DNA from: an uncultured Collinsella sp.
Lineage (GTDB): Bacteria; Actinomycetota; Coriobacteriia; Coriobacteriales; Coriobacteriaceae
Reading direction: 5' to 3'
Assembly: GCA_937923795.1 (NCBI GenBank)
Contig: CALDWI010000057.1
Location: 1-45,473 of the forward strand
DNA: 45,473 bases
The first letter of the stretch is position 1. Every line of letters starts with the position of its first letter. The translations under genes were made by a program, and so were the position numbers. Below are positions 34,120-43,691 of the stretch, piece after piece. Below the pieces are notes generated by a model. It saw only the letters and a program-made list of their open reading frames with translations. It did no database searches and was not told the DNA's origin.

Positions 34120-34218
34120 GAGCCCGCCGTTTGGCCAATCTGCCGTTCAATTTTAAAGGCGCGACCAGAAGGTCAGCGCCTTTTCATTTCACGGCACCTT
34201 GGCTCAAACGGCGGGCTC
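34120..34218. repeat. Nested inverted repeats with internal terminator-like stem
   Basis: GAGCCCGCCGTTTG (34120-34133) is the reverse complement of 34205-34218. Inside, AAAGGCGCGACC (34155-34166) pairs with GGTCAGCGCCTTT (34171-34183), followed by T residues. Confidence 0.6.
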
Positions 34219-34310
34219 TCGCTGACTTTTATTCGACCTGCGGGATCTGACTAGCGCAGGCTCTGCCTATGAAGTCCTAGCAGTTCCGTCTTGTCGTTGG
34301 CGTTGAAGCA

Positions 34311-34361
34311 TTTGCCCAGATAAAACCTGCAAAATAAACCTGTCCCTTTTAGCAGGTTTTA
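34311..34361. repeat. Dispersed palindrome, AAAACCTGCC family, copy 3
   Basis: CCCAGATAAAACCTGC, then AAAATAAACCTGTCCCTTTT and AGCAGGTTTTA. Its right end includes the stop codon (34359-34361) of the leftward M18 aminopeptidase, for which it can act as a terminator (arms AAAACCTGC and GCAGGTTTT). Confidence 0.8.
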
Positions 34362-35744
34362 GAGCTCCACGCTTTCGGCGCCGTTGATGGTTAGGTTTCG
34401 CTCGTAGAAAGCCGTGAGGGCGCGGATGGCGTACATCACGTCGCGCACGCCGCCGGTCTCGTAGCTCGAGTGCATGGCCAGCTGCGGCAGGCCCACGTCC
34501 ACGGCATGCATGCTCGCCTGCATATTGGACAGATTGCCGAGCGTGGATCCGCCGGCCATATCGCTCTTGTTGGCGAAGGCCTGCGTGGGCACGTCGGCGT
34601 CATCGCAAATAGCTTGGAACACCGCGCGGCTAAAGGCATCGGTACAATAGTGCTGGTTGGCGGCTTCCTTGATGACGATGCCGCCGTTGAGCACAACCTG
34701 GTTGCGCGCATCGCACTTCTCGGCGTGGTTGGGGTGCACGGCATGCGCGTTGTCGCAGCTCACGAGCATCGATGCGGCAAGGGCGCGATGATACGACTCG
34801 TCGTCAAAGCCCAGCGATCCGTTAATGCGGCGCAATGCATCGGCCAAGAACGTTGACATGGCGCCCTGTTTGGTCTCGGAACCAACCTCCTCGTTATCAA
34901 AACAGCAGAAGACCGAAACGTCGTGCGCGTTCTCGGCACCCAAAAATGCCTGCAGCGAGGTGTAGGCGCAGGCCAGGTCGTCGAGCTTGGGCGTCGAGAT
35001 AAACTCGTCGGCCCAACCCCAAATGCGCGCATCCTGACGATTGACCAGGAACAGATCGCGGCCCAAAATCTGCTCGGGCTCAACGTCCAGCTCATCGGCA
35101 ATCAGAGCGTCAAAATCTCCCTGCTTGAGTTCACCGGCGCTGATGAGCGGGCACAGGTCAACGGCTCGGTTGGGAGCAAAGCTCTCGTTAACGCCACGGT
35201 TCATATGGATGGCAAGGCTCGGGATGATGGCGACTTCGCGCTCGGTGGCGAGCAAGCGACTCTCGATGCGGTCGCCCTCACGCACCAGCACGCGGCCCGA
35301 GAGCGCCAGCGGGCGGTCGAACCAGGTGTAGTCGATCATGCCGCCGTAGGCCTCGATGTTCAGGCGCAGCGTCTCGCCTGCGCCGTCGAGCTCGGGCACG
35401 GCCTTGACCTTAAACGTCGGCGAATCGCTGTGCGACGCCGTGAGCTGAAAATGATAGTCGCCGGCAACGCCGTCCTCGCCCCACGTAGCAGCCAGGTCCT
35501 CGCCCACCTTAAAGGCAACAACGCTCGAGGTGTTGCGCTGCGTGTAATAACGCCCGCCTGGCTCGATGTCCCACGCCGCATTCTCGGGCAGGTAGGTAAA
35601 GCCCGCCTCGTCGAGCTCGGCCATAATGGTCGCCGCCGTATGGAACATGCTGGGGCACGCCTCGATAAAGTCGATAAGGTCGTTGGCGGCCTCGATATCG
35701 TCGGCCGTCACGTGCGCGCGCTCGGGCGTTTCCTGATCCGTCAT
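34359..35744 (-). CDS. M18-family aminopeptidase
   Basis: From ATG at 35744 (GGGGAGAGC directly upstream) the product is 461 residues. It matches the dinuclear-zinc aspartyl-type aminopeptidases: LTASHSDSPTFKVK with the first zinc His, STPKLDDLACAYTSLQAFLG with the bridging Asp, FDNEEVGSETKQGA with the catalytic and zinc Glu pair, and AMHSSYETGG with the last zinc His. The enzyme removes N-terminal residues, often acidic ones, from peptides in the cytoplasm. It forms large homo-oligomers in the family. Single-gene unit; the stop codon lies within a dispersed palindrome. Confidence 0.92.
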   Translation of the reverse strand: MTDQETPERAHVTADDIEAANDLIDFIEACPSMFHTAATIMAELDEAGFTYLPENAAWDIEPGGRYYTQRNTSSVVAFKVGEDLAATWGEDGVAGDYHFQLTASHSDSPTFKVKAVPELDGAGETLRLNIEAYGGMIDYTWFDRPLALSGRVLVREGDRIESRLLATEREVAIIPSLAIHMNRGVNESFAPNRAVDLCPLISAGELKQGDFDALIADELDVEPEQILGRDLFLVNRQDARIWGWADEFISTPKLDDLACAYTSLQAFLGAENAHDVSVFCCFDNEEVGSETKQGAMSTFLADALRRINGSLGFDDESYHRALAASMLVSCDNAHAVHPNHAEKCDARNQVVLNGGIVIKEAANQHYCTDAFSRAVFQAICDDADVPTQAFANKSDMAGGSTLGNLSNMQASMHAVDVGLPQLAMHSSYETGGVRDVMYAIRALTAFYERNLTINGAESVEL

Positions 35745-35905
35745 GCTCTCCCCTTTCGCTGGGTTGATGGTCCCCTCCAGCATACCCCGCCACGCCAGCG
35801 CCGCACTCTTCATTCCATGTTTAATCCCGCGCCGCTCACCAAGTTGAGCCATCATGCCCGCGCTCCTTTTGCGACAATTACGCTAACAGGACGAGAGGAG
35901 CCGTC

Positions 35906-36991
35906 ATGAAGCCACGTAACATTGCCATCGCCTGCGGTGTCGCGGGAGTCGCCGTCGGCCTTGCCGCTGCCACCGGTATCGTTTACCGCAAGCAAATCAA
36001 GTCCGCCGCGTCGCTCAAACGCTTGACCGGCTACGCGGATAGCTATGACCTGTACGCAATCGACATCGCCTACGACTACGATCTTGATCGCATCATCGCC
36101 GCTGGCGTGCGCGACGACCAGGCCTACATCGATGCCGTGGTGGCGCAGGTGCTGCCCGGTGTGCCGGTACATGTCCAGGCGCCCCAGTTTGCCTGCAGCG
36201 CTTTTGTCGCCGTAGATGCCGAAGGCCGCGTGCGCACCGGTCGCAATTACGACTTTAAGGACGACACCTCGGCACTGCTGGTGCGCAATCACCCACGCGA
36301 CGGCTATGCCTCCATCGGGTTTGCCGCCCTTAACAACCTGGGCGATAACACTCCGCTTGACTCCGTCGCCGGACGTGCCGCCGCACTCATGGGCCCGTTT
36401 GCCCAGCTCGACGGTGTTAACGAATGCGGCGTGTCCATTGCCGTACTCACTCTGGACTCCAAGCCCTGTGACCAGGACGCGCAACGCCCCGTCATCAATA
36501 CCTCACTCGCCATCCGTCTGGTGCTCGACCGTGCCGCCACCACGCAAGAAGCTGTCGACCTGCTTTCCGCCTACGACATGCACGCCATGGCAGGACGCGA
36601 TTACCACTTCTTTATCAACGACGCCGCCGGTGACGCGCGCGTAGTAGAGTGGGATCCGCGCGATCCGGACCGTGCTTTCAAAGCGACCCCTGTTCGCCAG
36701 GTCACGAACTTCTACGCCTGCTATGGCGACGAAGTGCTGCCCAACCAAAAGAATGGCGAGCTGGGCCATGGTAAAGAGCGCGCCGTCGCAATCGCCGATG
36801 TCCTTGACGCCCATGTCGGCGCCCAAGACGAGGCAGTCGCTTGGAAGGCCCTACGCGCTGCGGCGCAAAAGCCCAATCCGGAAGACATCACCAGCAACAC
36901 GCAGTGGTCGGTCGTCTTTGACAATACCGAGCCCGTTGCCGCCATCACGCTGCGCCGCCACTGGGGCAACGTCGATGCCTTCGCACTGTAA
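35906..36991 (+). CDS. Membrane-anchored choloylglycine-hydrolase-like Ntn amidase
   Basis: The 361-residue protein starts with a hydrophobic anchor or signal (about residues 6-26). A ~70-residue segment precedes Cys97 in FACSAF. From that Cys the spacing matches bile salt and penicillin V hydrolases: Arg113, Asn114 and Asp116 in TGRNYDF lie 16, 17 and 19 residues after Cys. These correspond to Cys2, Arg18 and Asp21. Such enzymes need Cys at the mature N-terminus, so I infer self-processing of a long propeptide. The family hydrolyses linear amides (conjugated bile acids, N-acyl amino acids, penicillins). The substrate here is open. Start AGAGGAG, six bases spacing. Confidence 0.75.
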   Translation: MKPRNIAIACGVAGVAVGLAAATGIVYRKQIKSAASLKRLTGYADSYDLYAIDIAYDYDLDRIIAAGVRDDQAYIDAVVAQVLPGVPVHVQAPQFACSAFVAVDAEGRVRTGRNYDFKDDTSALLVRNHPRDGYASIGFAALNNLGDNTPLDSVAGRAAALMGPFAQLDGVNECGVSIAVLTLDSKPCDQDAQRPVINTSLAIRLVLDRAATTQEAVDLLSAYDMHAMAGRDYHFFINDAAGDARVVEWDPRDPDRAFKATPVRQVTNFYACYGDEVLPNQKNGELGHGKERAVAIADVLDAHVGAQDEAVAWKALRAAAQKPNPEDITSNTQWSVVFDNTEPVAAITLRRHWGNVDAFAL

Positions 36992-37059
36992 GGAGCCAGG
37001 CCCGTCGACCTTACGTTCCCTGACGTTGCTTACATTTCCATACGCTTGAGCTAACACGT

Positions 37060-37092
37060 TTTACCCCCGTATCAACAGTGTGCGGGGGTAAA
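37060..37092 (+). terminator. Hairpin between the Ntn amidase and pfkA
   Basis: TTTACCCCCG (37060-37069) pairs with CGGGGGTAAA (37083-37092). A TATAAC hexamer at about 37105 could be the -10 box for the next gene. Confidence 0.55.
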
Positions 37093-37130
37093 CTTATGCG
37101 CATGTTATAACTTGCCCGGAAGGATTCATC

Positions 37131-38210
37131 ATGCTCAGGATCGGTCTTCTTACCAGTGGCGGCGACTGCCAGGCGCTCAACGCCACCATGCGCGGCATCG
37201 TCAAAACGCTTATGACCAATAGCGAAGAACCTATCGAGATCTATGGTTTTGAGGACGGCTACCAGGGCCTTATCTACAGCAGGTTCCGCGTCATGTCGCC
37301 CGCCGATTTTAGCGGCATCCTCACCCGCGGCGGCACCATCCTGGGCACGAGCCGCACGCCGTTCAAGCGTCTGGATATTCCCGAGGCCGATGGCGTCGAG
37401 AAGGTACCCGCAATGGTCCACACCTATCATAAGCTGCAGCTCGACTGCCTGTTTATGCTGGGCGGCAACGGCTCCACCAAGACCGCCAACCGCCTGCGCG
37501 AAGAGGGCCTCAACGTTATCGCCCTGCCCAAGACCATCGATAACGACACCTGGGGCACCGAGCTGACGTTTGGCTTTACGAGCGCCATCGACGTCGCCAC
37601 CAAGTGCATCGACGACATCCACACCACCGCTTCGAGCCATGGGCGCGTGTTCGTTATCGAGATCATGGGCCACAAGGTTGGCTGGATTCCACTGTACGCC
37701 GGCGTCGCGGGCGGCGCGGATGTCATCCTGATTCCCGAGATCCCCTACGACATGGATAACGTCATCAAGACCATCGAGCATCGCATGGAAACCGGCAGCC
37801 GCTTTACCATCGTGGCCGTCGCCGAGGGCGCCATCTCCAAGGAGGACGCGGCGCTGTCCAAGAAGGAGTACAAGAAGAAGCTCGCCGAGCGTACGAGCCC
37901 CTCGATTGTCTACGACATCGCCAAGGAGATCGAAGCCAAGACTGGTCGCGAGACCCGTGTCGCCATCCCCGGCCACACGCAGCGCGGCGGCCAGCCCGAC
38001 GCCCAGGACCGCATCTTTGCGACCCAGTGCGGCGTCGAGGCGGCACTCGGCTGCCTACGCGGCGAGTTTGGCTACATGATCGCCCTGCGTGACGGCAAGA
38101 TGTGCCACATGCCGCTCGAGGAAGTCGCCGGCAAGCTCAAGTATGTCGACCCCCAGAGTGATCTGGTGCGCGAGGCCAAGGCGCTGGGCATCAGCTTCGG
38201 CGGCGAATAG
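37131..38210 (+). CDS. pfkA: 6-phosphofructokinase
   Basis: The 359-residue glycolytic enzyme phosphorylates fructose-6-phosphate. It has LLTSGGDCQALNATMRG at the N-terminus, a phosphate-donor loop LGGNGSTKTANRL, and the catalytic PKTIDND with its essential Asp. MGHKVGW and the fructose-6-phosphate site IPGHTQRGGQP are also present. At the two donor-selecting positions it has Gly (as in ATP enzymes) and Lys in PKTIDND (as in PPi enzymes and Streptomyces-type ATP enzymes). The loop Asp of GGDG is Asn. The donor is therefore not certain from sequence. The start has GGAAGGA seven bases upstream. Single-gene unit. Confidence 0.93.
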   Translation: MLRIGLLTSGGDCQALNATMRGIVKTLMTNSEEPIEIYGFEDGYQGLIYSRFRVMSPADFSGILTRGGTILGTSRTPFKRLDIPEADGVEKVPAMVHTYHKLQLDCLFMLGGNGSTKTANRLREEGLNVIALPKTIDNDTWGTELTFGFTSAIDVATKCIDDIHTTASSHGRVFVIEIMGHKVGWIPLYAGVAGGADVILIPEIPYDMDNVIKTIEHRMETGSRFTIVAVAEGAISKEDAALSKKEYKKKLAERTSPSIVYDIAKEIEAKTGRETRVAIPGHTQRGGQPDAQDRIFATQCGVEAALGCLRGEFGYMIALRDGKMCHMPLEEVAGKLKYVDPQSDLVREAKALGISFGGE

Positions 38211-38238
38211 CCTCGGCCGAAACTGCTCTCATCGGAGA

Positions 38239-38349
38239 CCCCAGGGCTTACCTCCCAAATCGTCCTCGGACATGTCAGGATCCCGCCGTGCGCTTCGCGC
38301 GGCGGGATCCTTCCGTCCTGCGGAAAGATTTGGGAGGTAAGCCCTGGGG
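38239..38349. repeat. Large cruciform-like inverted repeat
   Basis: A perfect 23-bp outer pair (38239-38261 with 38327-38349; begins CCCCAGGGCTTACC) encloses a perfect 11-bp hairpin (GGATCCCGCCG, 38278-38288, with 38300-38310) and a small TCCG/CGGA stem. It follows pfkA by about 30 bp. Confidence 0.85.
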
Positions 38350-38409
38350 CCTCCTACGGTGACTGGGGAGGCCGAGACTATTCGTCTTCTTGCTGCGGGT
38401 GCCTGGGGT

Positions 38410-38621
38410 AGGATGCGGCGTGCATTTTTGGGAGTATTCAGCAGCCGAGGGTGCCTGCATACTGGATTTTGGGCGAAAGGCAGGCACCATGGGCCGCATC
38501 CTGTAAAAAAACGAGCGGCTCTAGAGGCGTTGGGACTCAGAATCGGGGCTTTCAGCGCAGTTTTGCACCCCCGCCCCCGCGCCCGCGGACCCCGGGACGC
38601 TGAATACTCCGGAATTTGCAC
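38410..38621. repeat. Complex inverted-repeat block in a gene-free region
   Basis: AGGATGCGGC (38410-38419) pairs with GCCGCATCCT (38493-38502) and encloses GGTGCCTGC (38450-38458) paired with GCAGGCACC (38480-38488). A 23-base segment at 38420-38442 (with GGGAGTATTCAGC) is an imperfect inverted copy of 38599-38621. Apart from these and the terminator, 38211-38751 contains no supported gene. Confidence 0.6.
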
Positions 38622-38646
38622 GGCGCCCCCTGGGGTACCTGTGGGC

Positions 38647-38690
38647 AAAAAGCAACCGCCCCGTCAAAGTATGCATTTGGCGGGGCGGTT
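38647..38690 (-). terminator. Terminator of the leftward ABC/two-component operon
   Basis: AACCGCCCCG (38654-38663) pairs with CGGGGCGGTT (38681-38690). On the minus strand the stem is followed by GCTTTTT. Confidence 0.85.
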
Positions 38691-38751
38691 TATGCAAAAA
38701 TGCTGCTGCGGGCGCGTCGGCAGCTCGCTAGAACTTGAATCCCAGGACAGG

Positions 38752-41517
38752 TTACTCGGCGCTCTTGAGGGCGCCGACCATGTCGATCTTGTTGAGCGTT
38801 CGGTTGGTGGCGAGGTTGACGATAAACGTAAAGCCGAAGGAAAGCACTACGGCGAGCACGTAGCTTAGCGGCTCGACCTCAACGTCAAAGTACAGCGACG
38901 GCATCTGCAGGATGTACGTAAAGCTCTCGGCAAGCAGGCCACCCAGCGGCACGCCCAGTGCGGTGCCAATCGCCGTGAGGATCAACGTCTCCTTGTTGAC
39001 GTAATGGTGTACCTCGCCACGGCGGAAGCCCAGCACCTTGATGGTCGCCAGCTCGCGCTCGCGCTCGGAGATATTCGTGTTGGACAACGTAAACACCACC
39101 ACAAACGACAGGCACGCCGCCATAAAGGTCACGAGCACCACGACGGAATTGATGATAGTGAAGTTCGCCTCGTAGTTCTGCCAATGTTCGGCCGTGCTCG
39201 AGATGGTGAGCCAACCGTCACTCTTAAGATTCTTGCTAAACGCAATCTGGTCGGCCGACGAGCCCTTAAGCAGCACAAAGATGCCGTTAAGACGCGCGCT
39301 TCGGCCGAACGCGCGCTCATAGGTGCCCTGCGTCATATAGAGCGTGTTGCCCAAATAGTTGAGCGAGATGTCGCTGACTTTGACCTTGGCGACGTTGAGC
39401 GACGAATCCTGGACCTGCGCCGTGTCGCCCGGCTGAATCCCAAGAACCAGCTGTGAACTCTTGCTCAGATACACGTCTCCGTCACGCAAAGACAGTGGCT
39501 CTTTGGACTCATCCTCGAGACGCACGTAGTCGTCCAGGTCGTTCGTGCGGTCATCGGGCACCACGATCAGCTGCACGGTCTCGCTCTTGCCGCCAAATGT
39601 AAAGGTGACGTTGTCGGTCATAATCGGCAGCGTCGAAGTCACGGTCACGTCGGAATCCTTGGCTGCGCTTCGCTCATCCAATGCCGCGCACGTCTGCGAA
39701 AAATCGTCGGGATTGGCAACCGCCAGCAGGTCATAGCGCGTGATATGCCCGTACTGCTTGGGCGAAAGCGCCACCGACGTATCGCGGATGCCCATGCCGC
39801 AAATCACAAGCGCCGTACAGCCCGCGATGCCAAAGATGGTCATAAAGGCGCGCTTTTTGTAACGGAATAGGTTGCGTGCAGCGACCTTGTTCAAAAAGCC
39901 CATGCGGCGCCAGATAAAGCCGATGCGCTCGAGCAAGATGCGCGAGCCAGCGCGCGGGGCCTTGGGACGCATAAGCGAGGCCGGGGTCTCGGCCATCTCG
40001 TGGCGGCAGGCGATAATCGTGGCGCCCACCACGCCCACGGCAAACAGCGCCACCGAGACGATCGAGGACACGATGTCGTACGAAAGCAGCATCTGGGGCA
40101 GCGAGTACATGTCGTCGAACACCGTAAACAGGAACAGCGGCAGGCCCACAAATCCGATGATGTTGCCGAGCACGCCGCCGATCAGACAAGCCCACAGCGC
40201 ATAGTCCACGTATTTGGACAGGATGCGTCCGCGCGAATAGCCGAGCGCCTTATACAGGCCGATGAGCGTGCGCTCCTCCTCGACCATACGCGTGGCGGTG
40301 GTAAGGCTGATGAGCACGGCGACGATAAAGAAGATGAACGGGAACACCGTGGCGATGGCTTCAATTGACGAGCTATCGCTCTCCACGCTCGAGTAGCTTG
40401 CGATATTGCCGCGGTCCTGGATGTACCAGGTGCATTCGCCCAGGTCGGAAAGCTCGGCGCGGGCGTCGGCAAACTGTTGGTCGGCGGCGGCACGGCGCTG
40501 GTCCAGGTCGGCTTGCGCCTGCGCACGCTCGTCGCTGCCCTCGGCCATGCGATTGATGTTGTCCTGCTCGATCCCAAAGAGCATGGCGGCCTGACGCTCG
40601 GCCGCATCCAAGCTTGTCGGCGTGTCGACCGTCAGCTCCTGAGCGCGCGCCTTCTCACGCTCCTCGCGGATCTTCTCTATATTGCCCTTGACCTCATTGA
40701 TCTTTGCCGCGTAGGCATCCGAATATGAGTTGAGATCCTTGGCTCCCTCGACGACCACGTGGACCGCGGAGTAGGAAGAAGATGTCGCGGCGTCCTCGCT
40801 CACATAGAACTTATAGTCCGCCGCCGAGGCGGCACGGAAGGCGTTGACCGTCGAGTCGGAGCTCACATCAGTGGGATCGAGAACCTCGGCCGTGATGGTG
40901 TAATCGCCATCGGCAAACTGATCCTTGGCGCTTTGGTTCGACGAGCTCGCATCGTTGGCAGCAAAGCTCACCGTATCGCCGAGCTTTTTGCCCGAAGCCT
41001 TCAGGAACTTCGAAGTCACCGCGACCTCATCGGCGCTCTCGGGCAAATCGCCGTTCACGAGCACTGGCTGATCGATATTCTCCTTGGAGAGACTTTGCAC
41101 GACCACGCGCTCGCGCGTTGTGCCCACGGCGGTGTAGGCGGTCTCGGTGTAGATGCCCTCGGCCGTTTCGACGCCATCGACCTCTTGGATGGCGTCGAGA
41201 TCATCGTCAGTCAGGCCATAGGTCGACTGCACGTTAATGTCATAGACATTTTGCTGGTCGAAGTAGGCGTCAACCGAATCGCACAGGTCCTCGCAACCCG
41301 CCTTAAGGCCGCACATCACGCTCACGCCGAGCGCGGTGATCACGACGATAGACAAGAAGCGTTTGAGGCTGCCGCGAATCGTGCGGTAGACACCGCGGCG
41401 AAACACCGTCGGCACCATATCGTTTGAGCTTTGGGCAGTGCGGTAGGTCGTAAAATCCTGCTCGCGCTCCGTGTTCTGCGCGTCGCGGCGTTGGCTGTTT
41501 TGGCGGTCCTGATCCAT
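38752..41517 (-). CDS. FtsX-type ABC transporter permease with large external domain
   Basis: The product (about 921 residues from ATG 41517) has a cytoplasmic N-terminus and a first helix (FLSIVVITALGVSVMCGLKA). A large external region of about 300 residues follows with coiled-coil character near 270-360 (EKARAQELTVDTPTSLDAAE). A first three-helix FtsX core comes next, then a second helix and external domain, and a C-terminal FtsX core (VVVFTLSNTNISERERELAT, IKVLGFRRGEV). This double-FtsX layout belongs to MacB/LolCE-like exporters and peptide-sensing systems that work with an ATPase. The ATPase gene overlaps: its stop lies at 41523. A GTG at 41529 is a possible earlier start. Confidence 0.9.
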   Translation of the reverse strand: MDQDRQNSQRRDAQNTEREQDFTTYRTAQSSNDMVPTVFRRGVYRTIRGSLKRFLSIVVITALGVSVMCGLKAGCEDLCDSVDAYFDQQNVYDINVQSTYGLTDDDLDAIQEVDGVETAEGIYTETAYTAVGTTRERVVVQSLSKENIDQPVLVNGDLPESADEVAVTSKFLKASGKKLGDTVSFAANDASSSNQSAKDQFADGDYTITAEVLDPTDVSSDSTVNAFRAASAADYKFYVSEDAATSSSYSAVHVVVEGAKDLNSYSDAYAAKINEVKGNIEKIREEREKARAQELTVDTPTSLDAAERQAAMLFGIEQDNINRMAEGSDERAQAQADLDQRRAAADQQFADARAELSDLGECTWYIQDRGNIASYSSVESDSSSIEAIATVFPFIFFIVAVLISLTTATRMVEEERTLIGLYKALGYSRGRILSKYVDYALWACLIGGVLGNIIGFVGLPLFLFTVFDDMYSLPQMLLSYDIVSSIVSVALFAVGVVGATIIACRHEMAETPASLMRPKAPRAGSRILLERIGFIWRRMGFLNKVAARNLFRYKKRAFMTIFGIAGCTALVICGMGIRDTSVALSPKQYGHITRYDLLAVANPDDFSQTCAALDERSAAKDSDVTVTSTLPIMTDNVTFTFGGKSETVQLIVVPDDRTNDLDDYVRLEDESKEPLSLRDGDVYLSKSSQLVLGIQPGDTAQVQDSSLNVAKVKVSDISLNYLGNTLYMTQGTYERAFGRSARLNGIFVLLKGSSADQIAFSKNLKSDGWLTISSTAEHWQNYEANFTIINSVVVLVTFMAACLSFVVVFTLSNTNISERERELATIKVLGFRRGEVHHYVNKETLILTAIGTALGVPLGGLLAESFTYILQMPSLYFDVEVEPLSYVLAVVLSFGFTFIVNLATNRTLNKIDMVGALKSAE

Positions 41518-41522
41518 GGGCG

Positions 41523-42224
<702 letters not shown>

Positions 42225-42278
42225 CGATTAATTCCCATCTGGTCGGATAACTCTTTAGTATTACCCATTTCGCACCGA

Positions 42279-42314
42279 CCAAAAAGGGACAGGTTCATTT
42301 TGGCAGGTTTTAGA
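42279..42314. repeat. Dispersed palindrome, AAAACCTGCC family, copy 4 (reverse)
   Basis: On the minus strand it reads CTAAAACCTGCC, then AAAATGAACCTGTCCCTTTT and TGG, and it begins in the histidine kinase stop codon (42310-42312). Confidence 0.8.
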
Positions 42315-43689
42315 GGCGGACGGTGAAGGTGATCTGGTTGCCGTGGCCGCAGACAGAAGCGCTCCCACCATGGGCTTCGGCGATGGCACGCACCACGGAT
42401 AGGCCCACGCCCGAGCCGCCCGTCTTGGAGCTGCGCGACACGTCCGCACGATAGAAGCGGTCGAACAATCGATCTAGGTCGCCTTCGGGCAGCTCGTCCA
42501 CGGCGTTCGAAACGACAAGCTCGGCCGAACCTTTGCCTGCACCGCGTGAGACGGCACGCAGACTCAACTCAATTACACTGCCCTCACTCGCATAGCGCGT
42601 GGCGTTATCCAGCAGCAGCTCAACCACCTGCGCCACCGCTGCAGCATCGGCATGGGCCCGCACGCCACTCGCAATCGACGTCGACAGACGCTTGCCACGC
42701 GAAACCGCCACCGACTCAAACGGCGACGCCGCCTTGTCCACTGCCTCCGAAAGATCGATCGATATCATGGTAAAGCCCGCCGAACCCTCGTCCATGCGAG
42801 CCAAAAACACCAGACGCTCCGTGAGCGCCGTCAACCGTGCAACTTGTTCGTGAATGCTCTGCGTCCACTCGCTCTCGCCGCTCTCGATCTCTTGCACCTC
42901 ATTGGCGGCATCAATCACGGCCAGCGGCGTCTTGATCTCGTGGCTTGCATCGGTAATAAAGCGCTTTTGCTTGCTGTAGCTCTCGACCATCGGCCGAATC
43001 ACCGCGCCCGAGGCACCCGCCACAATTGCCAACACCGCCAGCCAGCCAATGCAACTAATCGCCACGCTCGCGCTCAAAAACGAATGAAAGCTTGCAAGCT
43101 CGCGCGAGCAGTCCACAAACACATAGGTGGTCTCGTCGCCCTGAACCGTAACCGTATAGCGGTAGTTACCAGAAAAGCCCGAGGTCCAACCCTTGGAATA
43201 TAGTCCTGCAGCGATGCGTGCAGCACGCTTGGCACCCACCGCGGCAATGCGGGCCGTGTTGACATCGGTCACCTGCCCACCGGCAATCGACACCGTAAAG
43301 TAGCGCGTGTCGAAGGGAGACTCCGCCGTCATACCTTCGAAGTGCCCGGTGCGCATGACCACCCTGTCACCGGCAGCGGTCTTACCGGCGCCCACATCCT
43401 CGCCGAGATCGGTCTTGGGCTCATCCGTCCAATCGATGCCGTCCTTGCCCGCCAAGATATAGTCCAGACGAGCGTCGGCCATCTTGCAGACATGCGAGTA
43501 GTTGACGATATTGATGCCGGCGATGATAAGCGTAAGCACGGCGGTCACGGCACCCATGGCAACCAGGATGAACTTACGACGCAGGCGACGTCCCATTGCA
43601 CTGGCAGCATCGGCGCGCCCCGGATTACCCGAGTCCGCGCCCATGCCGAGCTTTGCCGTCGTGCGCTTCCACCACGCACTCGCGCTCAC
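42310..43689 (-). CDS. Sensor histidine kinase
   Basis: The 459-residue membrane kinase has an N-terminal helix (about 41-62), an external sensor region of ~145 residues, and a second helix (about 208-230). The HisKA domain has phosphorylated His250 (TDASHEIKTPLAVIDAANEV). The ATPase domain has an N box (LLLDNATRYA) and G box (GGSGVGLSVVRAIAEAHGG). It senses an unknown extracellular signal and phosphorylates the response regulator encoded just upstream. The GTG start at 43689 lies two bases after the regulator stop, with GAGGG upstream, so the pair is translationally coupled. Confidence 0.93.
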   Translation of the reverse strand: MSASAWWKRTTAKLGMGADSGNPGRADAASAMGRRLRRKFILVAMGAVTAVLTLIIAGINIVNYSHVCKMADARLDYILAGKDGIDWTDEPKTDLGEDVGAGKTAAGDRVVMRTGHFEGMTAESPFDTRYFTVSIAGGQVTDVNTARIAAVGAKRAARIAAGLYSKGWTSGFSGNYRYTVTVQGDETTYVFVDCSRELASFHSFLSASVAISCIGWLAVLAIVAGASGAVIRPMVESYSKQKRFITDASHEIKTPLAVIDAANEVQEIESGESEWTQSIHEQVARLTALTERLVFLARMDEGSAGFTMISIDLSEAVDKAASPFESVAVSRGKRLSTSIASGVRAHADAAAVAQVVELLLDNATRYASEGSVIELSLRAVSRGAGKGSAELVVSNAVDELPEGDLDRLFDRFYRADVSRSSKTGGSGVGLSVVRAIAEAHGGSASVCGHGNQITFTVRL

Positions 43690-43691
43690 GC

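Noticed and set aside
38229..38648. 139-residue leftward ORF in the gene-free region
   Set aside because: Composition is Arg/Pro-rich, it runs through perfect inverted repeats, and it lacks a ribosome binding site.
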